A stretch of 26,332 nucleotides of DNA, taken from CBW1002 sp046081905. GTDB taxonomy: Bacteria > Cyanobacteriota > Cyanobacteriia > PCC-6307 > Cyanobiaceae. The notes under the pieces are model-generated. The model ran no database searches. It was not told where the DNA came from and worked only from the letters and a program-made list of their open reading frames with translations. A program made the translations under genes and the position numbers. Position 1 is the first letter of the stretch. Each line of letters opens with the position of its first letter. The stretch lies in NCBI GenBank assembly GCA_046081905.1, contig JBJTWS010000017.1:1-26332 (forward strand). The letters run 5' to 3'. This document shows, piece by piece, positions 14,982 through 22,561 of this stretch.

Positions 14982-15448
14982 CTGGGGTGGGTGAACTCCC
15001 GTTTCCGGCCCGGGAACGCGTCGAACAGGGCACGATGCCTGGCCAGCCCGTACTCATCCAGCCGGGTTTCGTAGGAGCGCACCCACGCCAGCAGGTTGGG
15101 CAGGTTCCGCTCCTGCTCCTCGGGGGAGGCGAACTTCTCCGGCTCCCAGGGCCTGGAGCGGCAATGGGCGAGGCAGACCTCCACCCCTGGATTGAGGAAG
15201 AGGAGTTCCTCGCCGTGGACCAGCAGCGGTTCGAGGATGTCGGCATAGCAACCTTCGAGGATCCAGCTTTCGTGGCCGGCGATCCAGCGCTCCGCTTCCG
15301 CGACGCTCTCCTCGATGGGGCGCCGTTCGCTGCCGGCGCGGAAGGCCACCTGATCCAGCGAGAGCCGGGCGGCGGGCTGCCTGGCGATCAGGTTCCCCGC
15401 CAGGGTGCTTTTGCCGGCGCCGGCGTTGCCGAGCAGGAGGATTCGCAT
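14960..15448 (-). CDS. Small P-loop kinase (FlaR / adenylate-kinase-like 'topology modulation' family)
   Basis: This 162-residue P-loop NTPase has a Walker A motif GNAGAGKST (7-15) directly after the first strand MRILLL. LDQVAF (31-36) and WILEGCYADIL (62-72), with an acidic residue at the Walker-B-like position, match the FlaR/adenylate-kinase-related family often called DNA topology modulation protein. The true function of that family is uncertain, and a small-molecule kinase is more likely than a DNA protein. The frame is open upstream, but the P-loop pattern begins right at the ATG at 15446-15448. It is divergent from the GAF/HD-GYP gene and overlaps the monooxygenase 3' end. Confidence 0.78.
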   Translation of the reverse strand: MRILLLGNAGAGKSTLAGNLIARQPAARLSLDQVAFRAGSERRPIEESVAEAERWIAGHESWILEGCYADILEPLLVHGEELLFLNPGVEVCLAHCRSRPWEPEKFASPEEQERNLPNLLAWVRSYETRLDEYGLARHRALFDAFPGRKREFTHPSQYPLEF

Positions 15449-15593
15449 GGCGGACAGGGGACCAGGCTCTCGGAACCGGCTCCAGTCTTTCCCGAACGGC
15501 CGTTTGCCGCAGTGGTACGCCCCCACCGCTCGCGCTCCCCGGCAGCGGGCGGCCGCCGAGGTCGGAACGCGCGGGATCCCGAACCGGCCCGCC

Positions 15594-15622
15594 ATGACAA
15601 ACGGCCCCACCCGGCCTAGACC
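15594..15622 (+). promoter_or_regulatory. Candidate sigma-70-type promoter of the HD-GYP gene
   Basis: In the 222-base gap 15449-15670, ATGACA (15594-15599, 5 of 6 to the -35 consensus) is followed after exactly 17 bases by TAGACC (15617-15622, 3 of 6 to the -10 consensus). This lies 48 bases before the ATG at 15671. The -10 match is weak. Downstream, GGAG (15661-15664) sits at good ribosome-site distance. Its first two bases pair in a small hairpin CCGGAG/CTCCGG (15645-15662). Confidence 0.35.
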
Positions 15623-15670
15623 GAAAGCAGAGGACCCCCCGCGGCCGGAGTCACTCCTCCGGAGCCCCTG

Positions 15671-16837
15671 ATGACGACCACATCCCGTCCCAACGTCTCC
15701 GCCCTGGGCATGGCACCCAAGGACATCAGCGATGTAGGTCAGAGCCTGGGCAATCGACTGCGGCTGATGCATGAGCAGCTGCTCGAGATCACGCCCAACG
15801 TCGATCGCATCGCCTGCGTGCTCTACGACAAGCGCGATCAAATGTTGCGCACCTTCGTGAACAGCACCCGCCAGGGGCAGCCGATCAAGGGCTACGAGTT
15901 CCCCCTGCAGGAAAGCGCTTCGCTCAGCGCCCTGGCCGCCAGCGGCCGCACCCGCGTGCTCGATGAGATCGCCGAGGCGGTGGAGCCCACCAGCCCCCAT
16001 TCCGAGTGGCTGCTGAGCCAGGGCTACCGCTCCTCGCTGACGGTTCCCCTGTATGACAAGGGCGAGTTCATCGGCTTCCTATTCTACAACTCCCTTCAGC
16101 CGGCGGCCTTCACGGAGAGCGTGCAGCACAACCTGGCGCTGTTCTCTGCGCTGATCAACATGACGATCAGCAACGAGCTCAACATGGCTCGTTCGATCAC
16201 CACCTCAGCCCAGGTGGCACGGGAGTTCGCCAACCTGCGCGATTTTGAAACCGGCGGTCATCTCGATCGCATGGCCCATTACGCGCGCCTGATTGCCCGC
16301 GATCTGCGGGTGAGCTATGACCTGAGCGATGAGTATATCGAGCATCTCTATATGTTTGCACCACTGCATGACATCGGCAAGATCGGCATCCCCGACAGCG
16401 TTCTGCTCAAGCCGGGGCAGCTGGATCCTCAGGAACGTGCGTTGATGGAAACCCACGTGGACAAGGGCGTGGAGGTGCTGGAGAAGCTGATCGGCGAATT
16501 CGGCATGGAGGCGCTGCCGGATGCCTCGGTGATGCGCAACGTGGTGGCCGGTCACCATGAATGCATCGACGGCAGCGGCTATCCCCTCGGATTGAGCGGC
16601 GATGCCGTGACCCTCGAAGCGCGCATCATCGCCGTGGCCGACGTGCTCGACGCCCTGATCAGTCACCGCCCCTACAAGGAGGCCTGGTCGATCGAGGCGG
16701 CGATCGCCGAGCTGGAACGGCTGGTGGCCATCGGCAAGTTCGACGCCGACTGCGTGGCGGCGATCGAACGGCATCAGGACGAGGTGCTCTCCATTCGCGA
16801 CCGCTTCAGCGACGTGCATTCATCCAGGCCGGACTGA
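15671..16837 (+). CDS. GAF domain / HD-GYP domain protein (probable c-di-GMP phosphodiesterase)
   Basis: This 388-residue cytosolic signalling protein has a GAF-like sensor domain at about 22-170, with typical SSLTVPLYDKGEFIGFLFYNS. The HD-GYP domain spans about 175-385. The phosphodiesterase motifs are GGHLDRMAHYARLIA (H197), LHDIGKIGIPD (HD at 233-234), HHECIDGSGYP (H295/H296, GYP at 303-305), and RPYK (333-336). All key metal ligands appear present, so hydrolysis of cyclic-di-GMP to pGpG or GMP is likely. No receiver domain or membrane segment is seen, so input must come through the GAF ligand. A GGAG lies six bases before the ATG. The 3' end overlaps the ferredoxin/MBL gene on the other strand by 32 bases. 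Confidence 0.92.
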   Translation: MTTTSRPNVSALGMAPKDISDVGQSLGNRLRLMHEQLLEITPNVDRIACVLYDKRDQMLRTFVNSTRQGQPIKGYEFPLQESASLSALAASGRTRVLDEIAEAVEPTSPHSEWLLSQGYRSSLTVPLYDKGEFIGFLFYNSLQPAAFTESVQHNLALFSALINMTISNELNMARSITTSAQVAREFANLRDFETGGHLDRMAHYARLIARDLRVSYDLSDEYIEHLYMFAPLHDIGKIGIPDSVLLKPGQLDPQERALMETHVDKGVEVLEKLIGEFGMEALPDASVMRNVVAGHHECIDGSGYPLGLSGDAVTLEARIIAVADVLDALISHRPYKEAWSIEAAIAELERLVAIGKFDADCVAAIERHQDEVLSIRDRFSDVHSSRPD

Positions 16838-17726
16838 CGGCCCGCGCCCGCTCCAGGGTGGCCTCCAGCTCCCGGCGCCAGTCCCCCGGCCCGAAGCCAT
16901 GCCAGCGGCCGTGGCCGGGCAGCAGCCAGCGCACGTGGAGATCGAGCAGCCGCTCCACCGAGCGCAGCTGCTCCGGCCAGTTCCACCAGCAGTAGCGCTC
17001 GGACGCCACCACCCCCGGCGGATCCACGCCCCACCAGAGGTGGTCGCCGCTGAACAGCACCTGATCGGCAAACAGCACCGCCACCGAGCCCGCCGTGTGC
17101 CCCGGCACCGGGATCGCCAGCAGGTCGGGATCGAGCGGGATCGGTTCGGTACCCTCGTAGCGGTGCTCCGCCTCCGGGGCCGCGTCCGCATCGGCGGCGT
17201 GGATCCAGCGCTCCGCCCCGAAGTGCCGGGCCCAGGCCGCCTGGTCCGCCACGTCGTCGCGGTGGCTGAGGAGGATCCGCTGCACCCCGCCCAGGGCCTC
17301 GATCCGGCGGGCCAGGGCCCCGCTCCAGCGGGGTGAATCGATCAGCACGTTGTTCGGCCGGCCGTCGGCCCCCCGCCGGGTGATCAGCCAGCTGCTCGCC
17401 CCGAAGCTCCGGCGAGAAGCCCAGCCGCAGTAGGCCACCTCCCCCTGCGGCAGGCGCACCACCGGCCAGGGGAAGCCATCGGCCGGGGTGCGCGCCAGCA
17501 GTTCCTTGGGAGCGCCGATCGCCGCCACCGGGCAGGCCTGCAGCGCCAGCAGGGCCGTGCGGGTTTCTTCCTCGCCCCGGGGCTGGGCCCACACGTGGGA
17601 GGTGCTGCCGCTGGGGGCGAAGTGGGCCGGATCGAACTGCCAGCAGGTGCCGCAGTCGATGCAGGTACCATCCACGTAGAAGGGGCCGTCTGCATTGGCG
17701 GCCAGGCGCTCGCTCGCTCGGGCCAT
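16806..17726 (-). CDS. [4Fe-4S] ferredoxin domain fused to a metallo-beta-lactamase-fold hydrolase
   Basis: This 306-residue fusion has a small ferredoxin at residues 15-72 with CIDCGTC (C22, C25, C28) and a distant C65 followed by Pro, enough for one [4Fe-4S] cluster. Residues 85-300 are an MBL-fold domain with H155-R-D157-D158-V-A-D161 in place of the usual HxHxDH, then GHTAGS (H210), SGDHLWW (D228) and GHGRWHG (H272, H276). The missing second His suggests altered metal binding or another reaction. Similar fusions occur in cyanobacteria, but I know of no assigned function. Redox control of a hydrolase or an oxidoreductase role is inference. It is divergent from the O-methyltransferase and overlaps the HD-GYP 3' end. 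Confidence 0.85.
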   Translation of the reverse strand: MARASERLAANADGPFYVDGTCIDCGTCWQFDPAHFAPSGSTSHVWAQPRGEEETRTALLALQACPVAAIGAPKELLARTPADGFPWPVVRLPQGEVAYCGWASRRSFGASSWLITRRGADGRPNNVLIDSPRWSGALARRIEALGGVQRILLSHRDDVADQAAWARHFGAERWIHAADADAAPEAEHRYEGTEPIPLDPDLLAIPVPGHTAGSVAVLFADQVLFSGDHLWWGVDPPGVVASERYCWWNWPEQLRSVERLLDLHVRWLLPGHGRWHGFGPGDWRRELEATLERARAVSPAWMNARR

Positions 17727-17825
17727 GGGGGAGAGGCAACAGCATCCTCAGCCTGATCGATTGTGCCGGCCTGGCCCACATCCTTCGGCTGGGGCTATAG
17801 AGCAACAGCACCCCGTTCCGGCCCC

Positions 17826-18839
17826 ATGGACCCCAGCGCGGATCTCACCGGCCTCTTTCTCCAGCTGGCCTGCGGCAACTGGGTCACCCAGATGATCCAC
17901 GCGGCGGCCGAACTGGAGCTCGCCGACCATCTGGCCGCCGCCGGTCCGCAGGGCCTGCCCGCCGAGGAGCTCGCCGCCCGCTGCGGCGCCAACGGCGATG
18001 CCCTCTTCCGCCTGTTGCGGGGCCTGGCCAGCCTGGGTCTGTTCGCCGAAACCGAGCCGCGCCGCTTCGTGCTCACCCCCCTGGCGGAGCTGCTCCGCAG
18101 CGACCACCCCGGCTCCCAGCGCCAGTTCGCCCGCATGCTCGGCGGCGAGCACTACGACGCCTGGGCCGATCTGCTCCACAGCGTGCGCACGGGTGAGAGC
18201 GCCTTCCGCCACCACTTTGGGGAGCCCGTGTTCCCCTGGTATGGCCACAACCCGGAGCGCGGCGCCATCTTCGACGGCGCCATGACCGACTTCTCCCGGG
18301 TGGAGACCCAGGGCTTCCTGGCGGCCTACGACTGCAGCGGCCTCACCCACCTGATCGACGTGGGCGGCGGCCGGGGTCAGCTGCTCCAGAGCGTGCTGCG
18401 CCAGCACGGCCACCTGCGCGGCACCCTCTTCGATCAGCCCGCCGTGGTGGAGCCGGTGGCGGTGCCGCCGGAGCTGGAGAACCGCCTCCAGATCGCCTCC
18501 GGCGATTTCTTTGCGGATGTGCCCGCCGGCGGCGATGCCTACCTGCTCAAGCACATCCTCCACGACTGGGGCGATGACGCCTGCCTCACGATCCTGGGCC
18601 ACATCCGCCGGGGCCTCGCCCCTGGCGGCAGGGTGCTGATCCTCGAGCAGGTGATTCCCCCCGGCAACGATCCGGCCCCCGCCAAGATGCTGGATCTGAA
18701 CATGCTTGTGATGACCGAGGGCGGCCGCGAGCGCACCCCCTCCGAGTACGCCCTCCTGCTGGAGCGGGCCGGGCTGCGGCTGGTGGACCTCCACCCCACC
18801 CCCTCGCCGATCAGCGTGGTGGAGGCGGTGGCGGCTTGA
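17826..18839 (+). CDS. SAM-dependent O-methyltransferase (plant caffeate/hydroxyneurosporene type)
   Basis: This 337-residue class I methyltransferase has an N-terminal winged-helix dimerisation domain (about 10-95, LELADHLAAAGPQGLPAEELAAR...). The SAM-binding domain carries LIDVGGGRGQLLQS (176-189), LFDQPAVVE (201-209) and GDFFADVP. LKHILHDWGDD (241-251) has the catalytic-base His H246. EYALLLERAGL closes the domain. It would methylate a hydroxyl of a phenolic or carotenoid-like compound; the substrate is unknown. The frame is open upstream, and the ATG at 17826 lies just before the family pattern. A TATAGA at 17796-17801 could be a -10 box without a good -35. The stop overlaps the TTG start of the cyclase (TTGA), so it heads the cyclase-narB transcript. 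Confidence 0.88.
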   Translation: MDPSADLTGLFLQLACGNWVTQMIHAAAELELADHLAAAGPQGLPAEELAARCGANGDALFRLLRGLASLGLFAETEPRRFVLTPLAELLRSDHPGSQRQFARMLGGEHYDAWADLLHSVRTGESAFRHHFGEPVFPWYGHNPERGAIFDGAMTDFSRVETQGFLAAYDCSGLTHLIDVGGGRGQLLQSVLRQHGHLRGTLFDQPAVVEPVAVPPELENRLQIASGDFFADVPAGGDAYLLKHILHDWGDDACLTILGHIRRGLAPGGRVLILEQVIPPGNDPAPAKMLDLNMLVMTEGGRERTPSEYALLLERAGLRLVDLHPTPSPISVVEAVAA

Positions 18840-21800
18840 GCACGCCGGCCCCCGGATCCGCCCTGGCCCTGCGTCTCCCCTGGCTGCGGGCGCGCCTCTC
18901 GCGCCGCATCGCCTTCTGGATCTTCTTCAACTTCCTGGTGGTGGAGGCGATCGTGCTGGTGCCCTCGGTGCTGCGCCAGGCGGAGCGGCTCGGCGAGCAG
19001 CTGCGGGAGGTGACCAACGCCAAGATCCAGTGGCTGGTGACCATGCAGCCCCCCGACAGCCCGGAGGCCCTGCTGCAGCAGGTGGAACGGCTGCAGGGGC
19101 CCTCCATGGTGGCCGCCCTCAGCGGGGCCTCCCTCTACCGCGCCTCCAGCGGCGAGCGGCTGGGGGGCTTCGGCACCGCGCCGGTGCTGCGGCCTGCCGA
19201 TCTCCCCGCCGGCGCCTCGCAGGGCCGCTGGTATCCCCTGGAGTACGCCTACGACGGCCTCTGGGGACCCGAAAGCCTGCGGGGGGCCGATGTGGTGCTG
19301 GTGATCCGCCACGACGACGCCTCCCTGCGGCAGGGGCTGCAGACCTACATCCGCAACATCGTGCTGATCGTGCTGGGCATCGCCAGCTTCCTCACCCTGA
19401 TCACGATGCTGGTGATGCAGCGGCTGGTGATTGGCCGGGTGCTGCTGCTGCACGATCACCTGCTCCGCTCCGGCCATGCCTTCGCGGAGGGCATGCCCGC
19501 CGATCCGGAGAGTTTCCTGATCCCGGCCCATGCCACCCGGCGCCCTGATGAACTCACCGATGTGATCGAGGCCTTCAACCGCTCCTTCGAGCGCACCAGC
19601 GACGAGATGGAGCGCCGCATCGAGGCGGAGGCCGCCGCCCAGGCGGAGCGCGACCGGGCCGAGGGCCTGCTGCTCAACATCCTGCCGGCGCCGATCGCCG
19701 AGGAGATGAAGCGGGGCCGCCGCACGATCGCCGAAACCCACGCCGATGTGACGGTGCTGTTCGCGGACATCGTGGGCTTCACCGACCTCTCCACCCGCAT
19801 CGACGGCGATGCCCTCGTGGCCCTGCTGAACCGCATCTTCTCCCGCTTCGATGAGCTCAGCGAGCACCATGGGCTCGAGAAGATCAAGACCATCGGCGAC
19901 AGCTACATGGTGGTGGGCGGCCTGCCCACGGCCCTGGAGCACCACGCTGCCGCAGTGGCCGAGATGGCCCTGGCGATGCAGGCGGCGATCGCTGCGATCG
20001 AAACCCCGCTGCTGGGCACCCTTGCCCTGCGGATCGGCCTGCACAGCGGGCCCGTGGTGGCCGGGGTGATCGGCCGCCGCAAATTCATCTACGACCTCTG
20101 GGGCGAAACCGTGAACGTGGCCAGCCGCATGGAATCGAACGGCGAACCCGGCCGCATCCAGCTCACCGAGGCCACCGCCCGCCGGCTGGAGGGGCGGTAT
20201 GCCGTTACCCCCCGGGGGCTGGTGCCGATCAAGGGCGTGGGGGAGATGGCCACCTTCTGGCTGGAGGGTCCGCTGGCCGCGCCGCCCGCGGCTTCCAGAC
20301 AGGATGGCGGAGCATCGCCGGCACCGGGCGCCCGCTCCATGACTGCTGATTCCGCCGCCTCCACCCCCGCGGTGGCCGCCCGGGCCCAGTGCCCCTACTG
20401 CGGCGTGGGCTGCGGCCTGGAACTGAAGCCCCCGGCCGGTGTGAACCCGGAGGATCCGAGCTGGGGCGCCCGCGGCGATCGTCACCACCCCTCCTCCCTC
20501 GGCCAGGTGTGCGTGAAGGGGGCCACGGTGGGGGAGACCCTGCACCACAACCGCCTCACCACGCCCCTCTGGCGGGAGCGCATCAGCGAGCCGTTCACGC
20601 CGATCACCTGGGAGCGGGCCTTCACGCTCCTGGTGGAGCGCATCCACGCCACCCTGGCCGGCCGGGGGCCCTCGGCCCTGGCGATCTACGGCTCCGGCCA
20701 GTTCCTCAGCGAGGATTACTACGCCGCCAACAAGCTGCTGAAGGGGGCGCTGGGGAGCAACAACTTCGATGCCAACTCGCGGCTGTGCATGAGCTCCGCC
20801 GTGAGCGGCTATGCCCGCAGCCTCGGCTCCGATGGTCCCCCCTGCTGCTACGACGACCTGGATACGGCCGATCTGGTGCTGCTGATCGGCACCAACACCG
20901 CCGAGTGCCACCCGGTGCTGTTCCAGCGCCTGCTCAAGCGCAAGCGCAAGGTGAAGGAGGCCCTGCAGCTGGTGGTGGTGGATCCCCGCGCCACCGCCAC
21001 CAGCGACGCCGCCGACCTGCACCTGGCGATCCGCCCCGGGACGGATCTGGCCCTGCTGCACGGCCTCGGACACCTGCTGCTGCGCGACGGTGGCGTGGAT
21101 CCGGCCTTCGTGGACGCCCATACCGAGGGCTTCGAGGAGCTGGCGGCCCTCTGGGCCATCTGGACGCCGGAGCGGGTGGCGGCCCTCTGCGGCATCCCCG
21201 AGGCGCAGCTGCTGCAGCTGGCCCAGCTCTGGCGGCGCAGCCCCGCGGTGCTCAGCCTCTGGTCGATGGGAGTGAACCAGAGCGTCGAGGGCAGCGCCAC
21301 CGTGTCGGGCATCGTGAACCTCCATCTGGTGAGCGGCCAGATCGGCCGACCTGGCGCCGGCCCCTTCTCGCTCACGGGACAGCCCAATGCCATGGGCGGC
21401 CGGGAGGCCGGTGGCCTGGCCCAGCTGCTGCCGGGCTACCGCTCCGTGGCCGACCCCGAACACCGGCGCGCGGTGGAGCAGCACTGGGGCTTTGCGCCGG
21501 GCTCGATCGCGCCGGAGCCGGGCCTGGATGTGTGGCGCCAGGTCGAAGCGATGGAGCGGGGCGAGCTCGACCTCTGGTGGGTGGCCGCCACCAATCCGCT
21601 GGTGAGCCTGCCCTGGCTCGATCGGGTGCGGGCCGCGGCGGAGTGCTGCCCCCTGGTGGTGCTGAGCGAGGCCTATGCCGGCACCGAAACCGCGGCAGTG
21701 GCCCACCTGCTCCTTCCCGCGGCCCAGTGGAGCGAGAAGAGCGGCGTGATGACCAACTCCGAGCGCCGCGTCACCCTCTGCCCCGCCTTCCGCGAGCCCC

Positions 21801-22561
21801 CCGGCGAGGCCCGCCCCGACTGGGCGATCTTCGCGGAGCTGGGGCGGCGGCTGGGCTTCGCCGAGCAGTTCGCCTGGCGGGACGCGGCAGAGGTCCACGC
21901 CGAGCTGGTGGCCCTCACCGCCGGCCGGGTCTGCGACATGGGCGGCCTCAGCCACGGGCTGCTCGCGGCCCACGGCCCGCAGCAGTGGCCCTTCCCCATG
22001 GGCACTCCCCCGGGCAGCGGCCAGGCCCGCCTCTACGGCGAGGAGGGCAGCCCCTTCCCCGGCGCGCCGGCCGGCCATCGCTTCCCCACCGCCAGCGGCC
22101 GGGCCCGCCTCTGGGCGGATCTGCCCCTGGGGCTGGCGGAGCCCCCCTGCGAGCACTTCCCGCTGGTGCTCACCGTGGGGCGGGTCCTGGGCCACTGGCA
22201 CACCATGACCCGCACGGCCCATGTGGCACGGGTGCGCAAGCAACATCCCGGCCCCCTGCTGGAGGTACACCCCACCGATGCGGCCGCCGCCGGGCTGGTG
22301 GAGGGTGGCTGGGCCTCGGTCTGCTCCCGCCGTGGTGCCGTGGCGGCGCCGGTGTCGATCACCGAGCGGATCCGGCCCGGCACCGTGTTCCTGCCGATGC
22401 ACTGGGGGGCCTCCCAGCCGGAGGCCTGCGAGGCCAACCGGCTGATGCACGAGCTCGGCTGCCCCCTCTCGAAGCAGCCGGAGCTGAAGGCCGCGGCGGT
22501 GCGGCTCGAGCCGCTCAGCGCCGCGTCGCCGGTCGGCGCTCCTCCAGCAGCTTCGGGCTGA
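18836..22561 (+). CDS. Single frame: transmembrane class III adenylate cyclase joined to NarB nitrate reductase
   Basis: One uninterrupted frame of 1241 codons. It starts at TTG 18836, ten bases after a GGAGG. Residues 25-46 form a membrane helix, 47-170 an extracytoplasmic domain, and 171-197 a second helix. Then come a HAMP/coiled-coil-like linker (198-280) and a class III cyclase domain (300-478). Metal-binding Asp are D311 (FADIVGF) and D355 (TIGDSYM). K351 and D420 are the pair expected for ATP; N427 and R431 (TVNVASRM) stabilise the transition state, so active adenylate cyclase is predicted. After about 23 Ala/Pro/Gly-rich residues the frame runs in phase into a complete NarB from M502. 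Either this is a real fusion or the cyclase stop was recently lost. The cyclase half alone would span 18836 to about 20338. Confidence 0.72.
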   Translation: MSTPAPGSALALRLPWLRARLSRRIAFWIFFNFLVVEAIVLVPSVLRQAERLGEQLREVTNAKIQWLVTMQPPDSPEALLQQVERLQGPSMVAALSGASLYRASSGERLGGFGTAPVLRPADLPAGASQGRWYPLEYAYDGLWGPESLRGADVVLVIRHDDASLRQGLQTYIRNIVLIVLGIASFLTLITMLVMQRLVIGRVLLLHDHLLRSGHAFAEGMPADPESFLIPAHATRRPDELTDVIEAFNRSFERTSDEMERRIEAEAAAQAERDRAEGLLLNILPAPIAEEMKRGRRTIAETHADVTVLFADIVGFTDLSTRIDGDALVALLNRIFSRFDELSEHHGLEKIKTIGDSYMVVGGLPTALEHHAAAVAEMALAMQAAIAAIETPLLGTLALRIGLHSGPVVAGVIGRRKFIYDLWGETVNVASRMESNGEPGRIQLTEATARRLEGRYAVTPRGLVPIKGVGEMATFWLEGPLAAPPAASRQDGGASPAPGARSMTADSAASTPAVAARAQCPYCGVGCGLELKPPAGVNPEDPSWGARGDRHHPSSLGQVCVKGATVGETLHHNRLTTPLWRERISEPFTPITWERAFTLLVERIHATLAGRGPSALAIYGSGQFLSEDYYAANKLLKGALGSNNFDANSRLCMSSAVSGYARSLGSDGPPCCYDDLDTADLVLLIGTNTAECHPVLFQRLLKRKRKVKEALQLVVVDPRATATSDAADLHLAIRPGTDLALLHGLGHLLLRDGGVDPAFVDAHTEGFEELAALWAIWTPERVAALCGIPEAQLLQLAQLWRRSPAVLSLWSMGVNQSVEGSATVSGIVNLHLVSGQIGRPGAGPFSLTGQPNAMGGREAGGLAQLLPGYRSVADPEHRRAVEQHWGFAPGSIAPEPGLDVWRQVEAMERGELDLWWVAATNPLVSLPWLDRVRAAAECCPLVVLSEAYAGTETAAVAHLLLPAAQWSEKSGVMTNSERRVTLCPAFREPPGEARPDWAIFAELGRRLGFAEQFAWRDAAEVHAELVALTAGRVCDMGGLSHGLLAAHGPQQWPFPMGTPPGSGQARLYGEEGSPFPGAPAGHRFPTASGRARLWADLPLGLAEPPCEHFPLVLTVGRVLGHWHTMTRTAHVARVRKQHPGPLLEVHPTDAAAAGLVEGGWASVCSRRGAVAAPVSITERIRPGTVFLPMHWGASQPEACEANRLMHELGCPLSKQPELKAAAVRLEPLSAASPVGAPPAASG
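20339..22561 (+). CDS. narB: Ferredoxin-type assimilatory nitrate reductase NarB (module of the fused frame, or own start)
   Basis: From the internal ATG at 20339 the frame encodes 740 residues, the normal full length of cyanobacterial NarB. NarB reduces nitrate to nitrite with ferredoxin, using one [4Fe-4S] cluster and Mo-bis-MGD. CPYCGVGC (C18, C21, C25) and C58 bind the cluster. SRLCMSSA supplies the molybdenum ligand C150. LIGTNTAECHPV, LVVVDPRATAT, WSMGVNQS and GPFSLTGQPNAMGGREAGGL are cofactor-binding blocks, and the C-terminal domain holds VGRVLGHWHTMTRT. No Shine-Dalgarno sequence lies close to this ATG, so independent translation would need coupling or a leaderless mode. NrtABCD and cofactor genes nearby support the function. 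The 3' end overlaps the Crp-family gene by 47 bases. Confidence 0.88.
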   Translation: MTADSAASTPAVAARAQCPYCGVGCGLELKPPAGVNPEDPSWGARGDRHHPSSLGQVCVKGATVGETLHHNRLTTPLWRERISEPFTPITWERAFTLLVERIHATLAGRGPSALAIYGSGQFLSEDYYAANKLLKGALGSNNFDANSRLCMSSAVSGYARSLGSDGPPCCYDDLDTADLVLLIGTNTAECHPVLFQRLLKRKRKVKEALQLVVVDPRATATSDAADLHLAIRPGTDLALLHGLGHLLLRDGGVDPAFVDAHTEGFEELAALWAIWTPERVAALCGIPEAQLLQLAQLWRRSPAVLSLWSMGVNQSVEGSATVSGIVNLHLVSGQIGRPGAGPFSLTGQPNAMGGREAGGLAQLLPGYRSVADPEHRRAVEQHWGFAPGSIAPEPGLDVWRQVEAMERGELDLWWVAATNPLVSLPWLDRVRAAAECCPLVVLSEAYAGTETAAVAHLLLPAAQWSEKSGVMTNSERRVTLCPAFREPPGEARPDWAIFAELGRRLGFAEQFAWRDAAEVHAELVALTAGRVCDMGGLSHGLLAAHGPQQWPFPMGTPPGSGQARLYGEEGSPFPGAPAGHRFPTASGRARLWADLPLGLAEPPCEHFPLVLTVGRVLGHWHTMTRTAHVARVRKQHPGPLLEVHPTDAAAAGLVEGGWASVCSRRGAVAAPVSITERIRPGTVFLPMHWGASQPEACEANRLMHELGCPLSKQPELKAAAVRLEPLSAASPVGAPPAASG

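Noticed and set aside
20197..20208. Possible NtcA site (GTA...TAC) upstream of narB
   Set aside because: The spacing is six bases rather than the required eight, and it lies inside the cyclase coding sequence.
18539..22450. A minus-strand open frame of about 1300 codons antisense to the methyltransferase and cyclase/narB genes
   Set aside because: Its translation is Gly/His/Gln/Arg-rich without domains and mirrors codon bias of the GC-rich plus-strand genes, which carry complete family motifs.
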